Of a stretch of 64,000 nt of DNA, positions 1 through 8,015 are shown in pieces. A program made the position numbers and the translations under genes. The stretch is from assembly GCF_015291625.1 (NCBI RefSeq), contig NZ_CP030047.1:6882001-6946000 (forward strand), given 5' to 3'. The first letter of the stretch is position 1, and each line of letters opens with the position of its first letter. The notes beneath the pieces were generated by a model. The model ran no database searches and had not been told where the DNA came from. It worked only from the letters and a program-made list of their open reading frames with translations. The DNA is from Bradyrhizobium sp. CCBAU 53421 (GTDB lineage Bacteria; Pseudomonadota; Alphaproteobacteria; Rhizobiales; Xanthobacteraceae).

Positions 1-474
1 GCGCGGGCCCTGGTTCGCGACCACGCCGCGGCCGACGACCTGGTGCAGGATTGCCTAGAACGCGCCGTGATTCACTGGGAGCAGCGGCGGTCGGACAATC
101 CCCGGCCGTGGCTGTTCGCGATCCTGCATAATCTCGCCATCAATCAGTTTCGCCGCGCAACGACGCGCGGCGTCCACGTCGCGATCGACGAAGCGAACGA
201 GAATGCATTCGGCCAGGACGCGGACCAGGAGCAGAAGGTGATGTACCGCGACGTCATGGCGAAGCTCGCAAGGCTTCCGCATGACCAGCGTGCGGTCCTG
301 CTGCTCGTCGGCGTCGAGGATTTGTCCTATGCCGACGCCGCGAAGGTGCTCGGTGTGCCCATCGGCACGGTGATGTCACGCCTGGCGCGCGCCCGCGAAC
401 GGCTGCATCAGGAGCTGGAGGGCCCTGCCGGCCAACTGGATAGTAATGTCGTGCAATTGCGGAATAAGACATGA
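1..474 (+). CDS. ECF-family RNA polymerase sigma factor, 5' end outside the window
   Basis: The reading frame is already open at base 1, so the N-terminus (start of region 2) is missing. The remaining 157 residues carry the end of a sigma-70 region 2 (AADDLVQDCLERA, then RPWLFAILHNLAINQFRR) and a region 4 helix-turn-helix (LSYADAAKVLGVPIGTVMSRLARARERL). The arrangement is typical of short ECF sigma factors that direct RNA polymerase to stress-response promoters. Its stop overlaps the start of the next gene by four bases (ATGA), and that gene encodes a membrane anti-sigma factor, so the two are co-transcribed and probably partners. The inducing signal cannot be read from the sequence. Confidence 0.9.
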   Translation, partial: ARALVRDHAAADDLVQDCLERAVIHWEQRRSDNPRPWLFAILHNLAINQFRRATTRGVHVAIDEANENAFGQDADQEQKVMYRDVMAKLARLPHDQRAVLLLVGVEDLSYADAAKVLGVPIGTVMSRLARARERLHQELEGPAGQLDSNVVQLRNKT

Positions 475-1235
475 ACAGTCGACCCATTACCGAAGACGAT
501 CTGCACGCCTATGTGGATCGCGCGCTCGAGCCGGAACGCGAGGCCGAAGTCGCGGCCTATCTGGAGAAGCATCCTGACGTGGCCAAGCGCATCGCCGCCT
601 ATTCCGACGAGCGTAATCTTTTGCGATCGGCCCTGCTGCCGATCACCGAGGAGCCGCTGCCGCCGCAGCTCAACCTCGCCAGGATGCTCGAGAGCCCGCG
701 GCGCCGCCCCTCGTCGTTGCGCTGGGCCATCGCGGCGATGCTGATGCTCACGATCGGCGGCCTCGGCGGATGGGTGATGCGTGGCGCGACGCTGGCGCCG
801 GCGGGCGGGCTTGCGGCGCTCGCCGAGGAGGCCAGCGATTCCTACAAGGTGTTCGCCTCCGATCGCACCCGGCCGGTCGAGCTGCGCGACAATGCCGAGC
901 TGGTGCAATGGGTCTCCAACAGGCTGCACCAACCGGTCAAGCTGCCGGATCTGACCAAGTCGGGATATCGCCTGATGGGTGGACGCGTGGTGCCGACCGC
1001 GCATGGTCCGGCGGCGATGTTCATGTACGACGATGATCGCGGCGAGCGGCTTGTGGTCCTCACCCGCCCGATGACGACAGATCAGAACGCGCCGATGGCC
1101 GCGCATTCGGCCGGCGATATCGCCGGTTTCTCCTGGGCGGACGGCGGCACCGGCTACAGCCTGGTCGGGCCACGCGGGATCGACTCGTTGCGGCCGCTTG
1201 CCAACGAGATCCGCAAGCAGGCGCAGACGATCTAG
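471..1235 (+). CDS. Transmembrane anti-sigma factor
   Basis: 254 residues. The cytoplasmic N-terminal segment (LHAYVDRALEPEREAEVAAYLEKHP) resembles the anti-sigma fold that binds the sigma factor encoded immediately upstream. One membrane segment lies at about residues 84-104, followed by a roughly 150-residue periplasmic domain. No HxxxCxxC zinc motif is present, so this is not a ChrR-type zinc anti-sigma factor. The ATGA overlap with the sigma gene implies translational coupling. The probable role is to hold the sigma factor at the inner membrane until a periplasmic or redox signal releases it; that role comes from the family, and the signal is unknown. Confidence 0.85.
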   Translation: MNSRPITEDDLHAYVDRALEPEREAEVAAYLEKHPDVAKRIAAYSDERNLLRSALLPITEEPLPPQLNLARMLESPRRRPSSLRWAIAAMLMLTIGGLGGWVMRGATLAPAGGLAALAEEASDSYKVFASDRTRPVELRDNAELVQWVSNRLHQPVKLPDLTKSGYRLMGGRVVPTAHGPAAMFMYDDDRGERLVVLTRPMTTDQNAPMAAHSAGDIAGFSWADGGTGYSLVGPRGIDSLRPLANEIRKQAQTI

Positions 1236-2485
1236 TTACCGGAGGGTTTGGTGTAGACCAGGAACAGCACGATCCCGATCACCAGCGCGCCCGCGATGAA
1301 CAGCAGCACCGCGGGCAGCCCGAACAACGCCGCGACACCGGCGGTGCTGAATTGCAGCAGCGCCGCGCCGAGGAAGAACGCAAGATTGACCGACGACAAC
1401 GCCTTGCCGGTGTTCTGGGCGGCGACGAGCTGCCGCGTCATGCCGTAGATCAGCGGCTGCGCCGAGGTCGCAAACCCGATCAGGACCAGCAGCACCAGGT
1501 CATATTGCACCGGCATCACGGAAACGCCGAGCAGGTTCGCGACCAAAAAATGCGGCGCGCCGGCCGCCATCAACACCAGCAGCAGCGCTGCGACGGCATG
1601 CGTCGACGCCACCATGGTGCGGCGATGCCCGAACTTGCGATCGATGGCGCCGATACAGGCCGGGCCGATGATCATCGCCAGCGTGAACAGGCCAAGCAAA
1701 TTGCCGGCCTCGATGCGGCTCAACCCCTTCACATCCATCAGCCACGGCCCGCCCCACAATCCGCGCAGCACCAGCGAGGCGCCGAGCGACACCAGCGACA
1801 GCGCGATCAATCCGCGCAGGCCACGCGACAGGCCGAGCCGCAGCACCTCGGCCATCTGCCGCAAGGGCGAGGAATCATCGGCATGCGCCGCCGGCTGGCG
1901 CGGCACCAGCGCGAACACTGCGATCAACACCACAATGCCGAAGCCGGCCGAGCCCCAGAAGCCGGCGCGCCAGCCGAACTGATCGACCACGAAGGCCAGC
2001 GGGCTGGCCGACAGCAGCATGCCGATATTACCGATCGAGAGGATCAGGCCGGACCACAGGCCGAACTTTGCCGCCGACATCTGCTTGGCGGCCAGCGTCA
2101 TCGGGCACATCAGCATGCCCGAGGTCGCGATGCCGAGCATCAGTTGCCCGAGCACGAAGCTCGCGGGCCCCGTCGCGAGCGCCGAGACCAAAGTCCCGAC
2201 CACGGTACCACCGAGCAAGCTCAGCGACACCGGCCGCACGCCGAAGCGGTCCATGGCGGCGCCGACCGGGATTTGCGAGGCGGCAAACGAGAAATGATAG
2301 ATCGCGGTGAGGCTCGCCAGCGCCTGCGGCGAGGTGCCGAAATCCCGCGCCATCAGATCGAGGCTGATCGCGGGGATCGTGCGCAGCAGCGTCGACAGCA
2401 TGTGGCCCGAGGCCAATGCCAGAAGTGCAAGGACCAGGGCGCGGAACCCGATCCCCGCTGCTCCCTTCGTCACCACGCCGTCCAT
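1232..2485 (-). CDS. MFS transporter
   Basis: 417 residues of alternating hydrophobic helices, consistent with the 12-segment major facilitator fold. The loop between segments 2 and 3 carries the family pattern (GAAMDRFGVRPVSL), and a second copy in the middle of the protein (GAIDRKFGHRRTM) marks the second half. The early sequence LLRTIPAISLDLMARDFG resembles drug/metabolite MFS members. It is convergent with the anti-sigma gene, overlapping its stop by four bases, so it is not part of that operon. The substrate cannot be inferred. No linked regulator is visible. Confidence 0.85.
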   Translation of the reverse strand: MDGVVTKGAAGIGFRALVLALLALASGHMLSTLLRTIPAISLDLMARDFGTSPQALASLTAIYHFSFAASQIPVGAAMDRFGVRPVSLSLLGGTVVGTLVSALATGPASFVLGQLMLGIATSGMLMCPMTLAAKQMSAAKFGLWSGLILSIGNIGMLLSASPLAFVVDQFGWRAGFWGSAGFGIVVLIAVFALVPRQPAAHADDSSPLRQMAEVLRLGLSRGLRGLIALSLVSLGASLVLRGLWGGPWLMDVKGLSRIEAGNLLGLFTLAMIIGPACIGAIDRKFGHRRTMVASTHAVAALLLVLMAAGAPHFLVANLLGVSVMPVQYDLVLLVLIGFATSAQPLIYGMTRQLVAAQNTGKALSSVNLAFFLGAALLQFSTAGVAALFGLPAVLLFIAGALVIGIVLFLVYTKPSGN

Positions 2486-2584
2486 GAATCGCCCTTTCCC
2501 CGAGCAGTTAAGGGGACGGGCGTAACACTATTGGACTGACGGTGCCAACTTTGGCGGCAAAGTGGATTCGTGCTGCCGTCCTTG

Positions 2585-2707
2585 CCTCTCCCGCTTGCGG
2601 GGGAGGCCGGAGCGCATCGTCAGATGCGGTCCGGGTGGGGGTTCTCTCCACAATACGACTCGTGGAGAGAGCCCCCACCCCAACCCTCCCCCGCAAGCGG
2701 GAGAGGG
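2585..2707. repeat. Nested palindromic intergenic repeat, copy 1
   Basis: Long imperfect inverted repeat. The outer arms are CTCTCCCGCTTGCGGGGGAG at 2586-2605 and its reverse complement near 2685-2705. An inner hairpin is built from TTCTCTCCAC and GTGGAGAGAG with the GGTGGGGG/CCCCCACC flanks. The same architecture recurs four more times in the window, always between genes. It lies between two minus-strand genes. Confidence 0.8.
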
Positions 2708-2737
2708 AGCGCATCTCTTATGCCGTAACGTTCTTCA

Positions 2738-3583
2738 TCAATGCTTGTGGAACACCAGGGTGCGCAGCTCGATGCTCTCGCGCGGCGCGGCGTCTGCGGG
2801 CGTGGTCGGATCGACGAAGGCGGTGTGCGGCCCGAACCGGGTCCGGCCGTCGGTCGCCGAGTCGTAGCATTTCAGCAGGATCGCCTCGTCCGGTGTCATC
2901 TCGGGAATGTAGAACCAGCGATGGTTCGGATTATACTTCACCGAATAGGTCTCGCCGCTGCGGTTCGGGTAGATCAGGTCGGAGGCGATCAGATCTTCAG
3001 GCGCGATCGTGGTGCCGTCGGCCATCGCAAGCGGTGAATCGCGCAGCGGACCGCGGATCGGTCGCCACAGATTGATCACCTGGACGCGGCCCTTGACCAG
3101 TTGCTCGGCCTCGTCGGGCAGATGCTCGAACACCCGGTTGTGGCCGGAGACGGCGGTCTGGTCGACATGGACGCGGGTCGCGGGCTGGCGCGGGCCGCCG
3201 CCGCGGATATCGGCCGCGCCCTCGACGCGCTTGCGCACGGTGTGGTCGAAGATGAAGACGCGGTCCGCCTTCAGCGTCGCCTTCAGGAAGGCTTCGACGG
3301 CCGGGTAGTAGACATTGCGGACTTCGTTGTCGTCGTAATAGTCCTTCACGATGGTCGGGTGCTTGACCAGCGCAAAGCCCTCGCGGTCGAGCGAGAAGCT
3401 GTCTGCGATCAGGCGCCCGTCGAAGATCGGGACATTGTGGGCTTCGGGCAGTGCGGTGGATTTGGGTTCGCCGGGCGGCGGATCAAAAGCGTAAGTCCGG
3501 GGCTTGCCCGGCGTCGGCGCGAGGTAGTTCAGTTCAGCGGTCACAAACGGCAGCGACTCGATGCGAGTTTCTTGAAGGCCCAT
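2738..3583 (-). CDS. CmcJ/NvfI-family putative 2-oxoglutarate/Fe(II)-dependent oxygenase
   Basis: 281 residues that read as the CmcJ/NvfI family, named after the cephamycin 7-alpha-methoxylase component CmcJ. The motif RVHVDQT near residue 137 and the late SIELRTLVFH near the C-terminus could supply the HxD...H iron ligands and an Arg for 2-oxoglutarate. The LWRPIRGPLRDSPLAMADG block is a family hallmark. The substrate is unknown. It is the last minus-strand gene after the sulfonate cluster but is separated from it by about 400 bp containing a repeat, so co-transcription is uncertain. A role in oxidising an organosulfur compound is only a positional guess. Confidence 0.75.
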   Translation of the reverse strand: MGLQETRIESLPFVTAELNYLAPTPGKPRTYAFDPPPGEPKSTALPEAHNVPIFDGRLIADSFSLDREGFALVKHPTIVKDYYDDNEVRNVYYPAVEAFLKATLKADRVFIFDHTVRKRVEGAADIRGGGPRQPATRVHVDQTAVSGHNRVFEHLPDEAEQLVKGRVQVINLWRPIRGPLRDSPLAMADGTTIAPEDLIASDLIYPNRSGETYSVKYNPNHRWFYIPEMTPDEAILLKCYDSATDGRTRFGPHTAFVDPTTPADAAPRESIELRTLVFHKH

Positions 3584-3770
3584 GGTGATCTCCCGGACTC
3601 GATTGTTCGTCTGTTTGATCTTGGCGGTGCGGGTGGATGCGACAAGGGTGCGGCGAAAATAGCAACATTGCGGTTTTGGTCAGTAAGGAATGGGGAAAAT
3701 CCTTCCGGCGTCGTACACGCCACGTGGTTGGTTATTTCGCAGCCACACGAACAGATGCGTTCGTGGCCTA

Positions 3771-3922
3771 CCCCTCTCCCCGCCCTCCCCCGCAAGGGGG
3801 GAGGGAGCCCGACCAACGTGCTCACCTCGCGAAGGTAAGGATCCTGGTAGCTGCACCGATGTGAGGGAGGCAAGGACGGTACGGTTCCCTCCCCCCTTGC
3901 GGGGGAGGGTTAGGGAGAGGGG
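3771..3922. repeat. Nested palindromic intergenic repeat, copy 2
   Basis: Outer arms near 3771-3808 (CCCCTCTCCCCGCCCTCCCC and following) and 3883-3922 are reverse complements with few mismatches, enclosing about 75 bp of looser palindrome. It occupies most of the 402-bp gap between the CmcJ-like gene and the sulfonate-binding gene. Nothing else was recognised in this gap. Confidence 0.75.
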
Positions 3923-3985
3923 TGCCACACGGCGAACTCTCTCTACATGCGCGGCGCAAGTGCCAGAGGTCGCGCATTCGCACGG

Positions 3986-4927
3986 TTAGAGTCCCGCGCC
4001 CTTCTCCACGGCCCCGCCAAACGACCGGTCGACGATATCCGCAGCGTCGATCTTCTGCCGGATCAGGCTCCAGCGATCGTAGAGGTCGATGGTCTTCTGC
4101 TCGTCGGCCACCACGCTGTCGTCGATCGGCACGATGCGGATTTTTGCCCGCGTCAGCCAGTTCACCGCCACCGCGGGCGGGATGTTCATCAGCCTGCCCC
4201 AGGTCGCGGCATAGCCCTCGACATTGTGCTGCGACCAGGCACGCGCGGCCGCGAGGCGGCGCACGAAATCCTCGAGCTCGGCGCGCTTGCCTTTGATCGC
4301 ATCAGGCGTTGCCACCTGGAAGCCGAGGCCGGGCGTGATGCCGTCGGCCGTGACGACGCGGCGCGACTTGAACAGCACCTCTTCCTGGCTGACGTAAGGC
4401 TCCCAGGTCGACCAGGCGTCGACCGCGCCCTGCGTGTAGGCGACCTTGGCATCCGACGGCGCGAGAAACACGATCTGCACGTCGCTCGCCTGCCAGCCCT
4501 TCGATTCCAGCGCCGCCAGGATCAGCTGATGGCCGATCGAGCCGCGGCCGGTCGCGATCTTCTTGCCGCGCAGATCGTCGAAGCTCTTGATGGCGGAATT
4601 CTCCGGCACCACGATTGCAAGCCCCTCACCCGACTGCCTGACCGCAGCGATCGCCCTGACCGGGACGTTGGCGGCGGCGGCAAACGTGAACGGCGCGTCG
4701 CCGACCAGGCCGGTGTCGATCGCACCCGCCCCGAGCGCCTCCAGCAGCGGCGCGGCGGCGGCGAACTCCTTCCATTCGATCTTGTACGGAACGTCCTTGA
4801 GCACGCCGGCCGCTTCCATCACGGCCTGCGAATTGCCCTTCTGGTCGCCGACGCGCAGCGCGGTCTGCGCGACGGCCGCGTCGATGGCGGCGAGCGCAAG
4901 CGCCGCCGCGACAATGAGACGAATCAT
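3986..4927 (-). CDS. ssuA: Aliphatic sulfonate-type ABC transporter substrate-binding protein
   Basis: 313 residues. The start at 4927 gives a clean Sec signal peptide (hydrophobic residues 3-18, cleavage after AVA) and a four-base overlap with the preceding ssuD stop. The mature protein begins ALRVGDQKGNSQ, the SsuA/NMT1-type opening, with the typical YKIEWKEFAAAAPLLEAL and DAWSTWEPYVS segments. It would capture sulfonates in the periplasm for the SsuBC importer encoded upstream. It is clearly paralogous to the divergently transcribed binding protein at 10569-11555, which shares the LRVGDQKG opening and the DAW.WEPY block. It is the terminal gene of the tight part of the cluster. Confidence 0.88.
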   Translation of the reverse strand: MIRLIVAAALALAAIDAAVAQTALRVGDQKGNSQAVMEAAGVLKDVPYKIEWKEFAAAAPLLEALGAGAIDTGLVGDAPFTFAAAANVPVRAIAAVRQSGEGLAIVVPENSAIKSFDDLRGKKIATGRGSIGHQLILAALESKGWQASDVQIVFLAPSDAKVAYTQGAVDAWSTWEPYVSQEEVLFKSRRVVTADGITPGLGFQVATPDAIKGKRAELEDFVRRLAAARAWSQHNVEGYAATWGRLMNIPPAVAVNWLTRAKIRIVPIDDSVVADEQKTIDLYDRWSLIRQKIDAADIVDRSFGGAVEKGAGL

Positions 4928-6018
4928 TCTGCGGCGATCCCGCGCTGCTGGTCGCGCGCTTCGATCAGCTTGCGGGTCAAGGGGATCAGCGCGCGGCCGT
5001 AGTCGATGGCGTCGACCAGCGGATCGAAGCCGCGGATCAGGAAGTGGCTGACGCCGAGATCGTAGTAATCCGCGAACACCTCGGCGACCTGCTCGGGCGT
5101 GCCGACCAGCGCCGTCGTGTTGCTGTTGGCGCCGGTGAGCTTTGCGATCTCGGTCCACAGCCGCTTGTCGATGCGCGTGCCCTGATCGGCGAGCGCCAGC
5201 AGCCGCTTGGCGCCGTCGGTCGCGTGATTGGGCCGGCGGTAGCCGGTCTGGTCCTGCAGCGCGGTGGCGCGCTCAAGGATATGTTCCGCCTTCGCCCACG
5301 CCTTCTCCTCGGTGTCGGCAAGGATCGGCCGCACCGACAGGCTGAAGCGCGGCGTCGGCCGGCCGTGCTTGGCCGCGGCTGCGCGCACCCGCGCGGTGAC
5401 GTCGCGCACCTGGGCGTAGGATTCACCCCACAGCGCGAACGTGTCGGCGTGCTTGCCCGCGACCTCGACCGCGGCATCCGAGCCGCCGCCGACGAAGGTG
5501 TAGATGCCGCCCTTCTGCAACGGCTTCACCTGCGAGAAGCCGTTCTCGACGTTGTAGTACTTGCCGCTGTAGTTGAACGGCTTCTCGCTGGTCCATTCCA
5601 GCCGCACCACGTCGAGGAATTCGCTGGTGCGGGCGTAGCGCTCATCCTTGTCGTCGAGCGTGTTGCCGTCCTGGCGCAGCTCGATGGCATTGCCTCCGGT
5701 GATGACGTGCAGCGAGACCCGGCCGCCATAGAACTGGTCGAGCGTCGCGAGCTGGCGCGCCAGCAAGGTCGGCGCGGTGAAGCCCGGCCGCTGCGCGATC
5801 ATCACCTTGAGCTGCTTGGTGATGGTCAGGACATGCTGCGCGACCTGCAACGCATCCGGCGTGGTCGAGTGGAACGCCAGCAGCGCGCGATCGAAACCGG
5901 CGAGCTCATGGGCCTTGGCAACGGTCTCGATATAGGGCGGATCGAGCACCGGTCCGGACCGGACGATGGTCTCGGAGGCATTGTTGTTGGTGATGAAGCC
6001 GATGAACTCGACCGGCAT
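4924..6018 (-). CDS. ssuD: LLM-class flavin-dependent alkanesulfonate monooxygenase
   Basis: 364 residues of the bacterial-luciferase-like monooxygenase family. The start at 6018 (MPVEFIGF) is preferred because GGAG lies nine bases upstream; an in-frame TTG at 6027 is the alternative. Family landmarks are RPGFTAPTLLARQLATLDQ, GGRVSLHVITGG, DERYARTSEFLDVV and the C-terminal VGTPEQVAEVFADYYDLGVSHFLIRG. SsuD uses FMNH2 and oxygen to release sulfite from alkanesulfonates. No FMN reductase (ssuE) is seen in this window, so reduced flavin must come from elsewhere. The exact sulfur substrate is uncertain because related enzymes act on sulfones. Confidence 0.85.
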   Translation of the reverse strand: MPVEFIGFITNNNASETIVRSGPVLDPPYIETVAKAHELAGFDRALLAFHSTTPDALQVAQHVLTITKQLKVMIAQRPGFTAPTLLARQLATLDQFYGGRVSLHVITGGNAIELRQDGNTLDDKDERYARTSEFLDVVRLEWTSEKPFNYSGKYYNVENGFSQVKPLQKGGIYTFVGGGSDAAVEVAGKHADTFALWGESYAQVRDVTARVRAAAAKHGRPTPRFSLSVRPILADTEEKAWAKAEHILERATALQDQTGYRRPNHATDGAKRLLALADQGTRIDKRLWTEIAKLTGANSNTTALVGTPEQVAEVFADYYDLGVSHFLIRGFDPLVDAIDYGRALIPLTRKLIEARDQQRGIAAE

Positions 6019-6051
6019 GACTGACAACTCCGTTGTTGTTGGCTGTTGTTT

Positions 6052-7224
6052 TCAGACGCCCAGCGCGAAGCGTCCGGCGGAGACACGGGTGGCATCGTCT
6101 TGCGGGGTATGGACGCGGCCGCAGAGCACATCGCGGTAATGCCGCTCCAGCGGATTGGTTCGCGACAGGCCGTGATTGCTGGTCAGCGACAAGGCATCCT
6201 CCACCACTGCCGCGGCGTTATTGGTCACCGTCAGCTTGATGATGTTAGACTCGATCGCGGACAGCGTGAAGCCGTTATCGAAATCGGCGGCAAAGCTGTC
6301 GATCAGGCGGGCATTGACGGCAAGGCGGGCCTCGATACCGCCGACGACCTCCTGCATGCGCGGCAGCGTCGCCAGCGGCGCGCCGAGATTGGCTGGCACC
6401 CGCTCCTTGAGGAATCTGACCAACCAGTCGCGGGCCGCGCGGGCGATGCCGTCGTAGATCGCGGCGACGAAGATCGCGTGCACGGTCGCCTGGGTGACGT
6501 CGGGAACCTTCCAGTCGTCGGGCCGGCGGACGTCGATCTCGTAATCCAGCGGAAACACCACGTCGTCGAAGATCACGGTGTGGCTGCCGCTGGCGCGCAG
6601 GCCGAGATGATCCCAGGTCTCCTCGATTCGCGTTCCCGGCAGACCGGCGGGAACCAGAAACAATCCGACACGGGTTTCCGACTCGTCGGTTTTCGCCCAC
6701 ACCGAATACCATTTCAGGATCGGCGCGCCTGTCGAATAGATCTTGCGGCCGGTCAGCCGCCAGCCGGTTTCGGTGCGGCGCGCCGTGGTCGCCGGCAAGC
6801 CGCCACGCGCGGGCGAGCCGAGCTCGGGTTCGACGCGCAGCGCGTTGATCAGCGCCACGCCTTCGACCGTCTCCCTGGCGAGCTTGCGCGCCAGCCGGCC
6901 TGGCCACCGCGTGCTGCGCGCCATCACCAGATGCTGGATGTAATGCATCGACAGCACCAGCGCGGTTGACGGGTCGGCCTTGCCGACGATGCCGAGCACG
7001 CGCGTGGCATCGCGCGCACCCGCCCCGCCTCCGCCGAGCGCGGCAGGCACGGTCAGCGCCAGCAGGCCCTCGCGCGACAGGTCCGTGAAATTCTCGAACG
7101 GAAAGCTGGCGTCGCGATCATGCGCTGGTGCGCGCGCGGCGAACACCTCGGCGAGCCGCAACGCGCGCACGATGTGCTCCGACTCGTCCGCTGACGGCAA
7201 TTCCCTGACGGCCGTCGTCACCAT
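6052..7224 (-). CDS. Acyl-CoA dehydrogenase-fold flavoprotein, DszC/SfnB-like, linked to sulfur acquisition
   Basis: 390 residues with an acyl-CoA dehydrogenase layout: N-terminal helical domain, middle beta domain (GWRLTGRKIYSTGAPILKWYSVWAKT; WDHLGLRASGSHTVIFDDVVFP) and C-terminal helical domain (LTSNHGLSRTNPLERHYRDVLCGRVHTPQDD). Members lacking the catalytic base and sitting in sulfur operons include DszC, a flavin-dependent sulfur monooxygenase, and SfnB. It overlaps the stop of ssuB by seven bases and precedes ssuD by 33 bp, so it is an operon member. It probably oxidises an organosulfur compound before or after SsuD action; the substrate is not determinable. Confidence 0.8.
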   Translation of the reverse strand: MVTTAVRELPSADESEHIVRALRLAEVFAARAPAHDRDASFPFENFTDLSREGLLALTVPAALGGGGAGARDATRVLGIVGKADPSTALVLSMHYIQHLVMARSTRWPGRLARKLARETVEGVALINALRVEPELGSPARGGLPATTARRTETGWRLTGRKIYSTGAPILKWYSVWAKTDESETRVGLFLVPAGLPGTRIEETWDHLGLRASGSHTVIFDDVVFPLDYEIDVRRPDDWKVPDVTQATVHAIFVAAIYDGIARAARDWLVRFLKERVPANLGAPLATLPRMQEVVGGIEARLAVNARLIDSFAADFDNGFTLSAIESNIIKLTVTNNAAAVVEDALSLTSNHGLSRTNPLERHYRDVLCGRVHTPQDDATRVSAGRFALGV

Positions 7225-8015
7225 GTCGCCTCCAGTCCGAGCAGGCCGAGGATCTGCTTGCGCAGGTCGGCCAGATAAGGGTCGCCGCGATGCCGCGGGT
7301 ATGGCCGCCCGACAGCGATGTCGGCCTTGATCCGCGCCGGACGATCGGAGAGCACGATGACGCGGTTGGCGAGCACCAGCGCTTCCTCGACGTCATGGGT
7401 GACCAGCAGCGTGGTAAAGCCCTTGCGCTGCCACAGCGCCACGAGCTCGGCCTGCATCGCGATCCGCGTCAGCGAGTCGAGCTTGCCGAGCGGCTCGTCG
7501 AGCACCAGTATTTTGGGATCGTTGACCAGCGCCCGCGCCAGCGCCACGCGCTGCGCCATACCGCCGGACAGCTGGTGCGGATAGGCATTGCGGAACGAGG
7601 ACAGCCCGACCAGCTCGATCACGGCATCGACGCGGTGGCGCTGCGCCTTCAGGATGCCCTGCGCTTCGAGGCCAAGCGCGACATTGTCCCACACCGTGCG
7701 CCACGGAAACAGCGTCGGATCCTGGAACACGACCACCCGCGACGGATGCGGTCCGGTGATGCGGACTTCATCTTCGCGCAGCGAGCCGCTGCGCGGCTTC
7801 TCCAGCCCAGCCACCAGCCGCAGCAAGGTCGACTTGCCGCAGCCGGACGGGCCGAGCAGCGCGACGAATTCGCCGGGCGCGATCGAAAGGTTCACGTTAT
7901 CCAGCACCGGCAGGACTGCGCCGTCGATATCGAAGGCGTGGCTGACGCCCTCGATGTCGAGCTCGGCGCCGACGGCGGGATAGGTGATCGCCTCGGCTGC
8001 GGATTGCACTACCAT
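7218..8015 (-). CDS. ssuB: Sulfonate/nitrate/taurine-type ABC transporter ATPase
   Basis: 265 residues from the ATG at 8015, which overlaps the permease stop by seven bases. Walker A is GPSGCGKST (about residues 55-63), the Q-loop is in VVVFQDPTLFPW, the signature is LSGGM (about 149-153), Walker B with catalytic Glu is ILVLDEP (about 169-175), and the H-loop His is in VTHDVEEAL. The VFQDPTLFPWRTVWDNV block is typical of the SsuB/TauB/NrtD group. It energises the SsuC permease. It overlaps the downstream acyl-CoA dehydrogenase-like gene by seven bases, indicating one transcript. Confidence 0.92.
   Translation of the reverse strand: MVVQSAAEAITYPAVGAELDIEGVSHAFDIDGAVLPVLDNVNLSIAPGEFVALLGPSGCGKSTLLRLVAGLEKPRSGSLREDEVRITGPHPSRVVVFQDPTLFPWRTVWDNVALGLEAQGILKAQRHRVDAVIELVGLSSFRNAYPHQLSGGMAQRVALARALVNDPKILVLDEPLGKLDSLTRIAMQAELVALWQRKGFTTLLVTHDVEEALVLANRVIVLSDRPARIKADIAVGRPYPRHRGDPYLADLRKQILGLLGLEATW

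Noticed and set aside
1352..2539. A long open frame antisense to the MFS gene
   Set aside because: Glutamine/arginine/histidine-rich translation typical of the shadow frame of a GC-rich gene; the opposite strand encodes a clear membrane protein.
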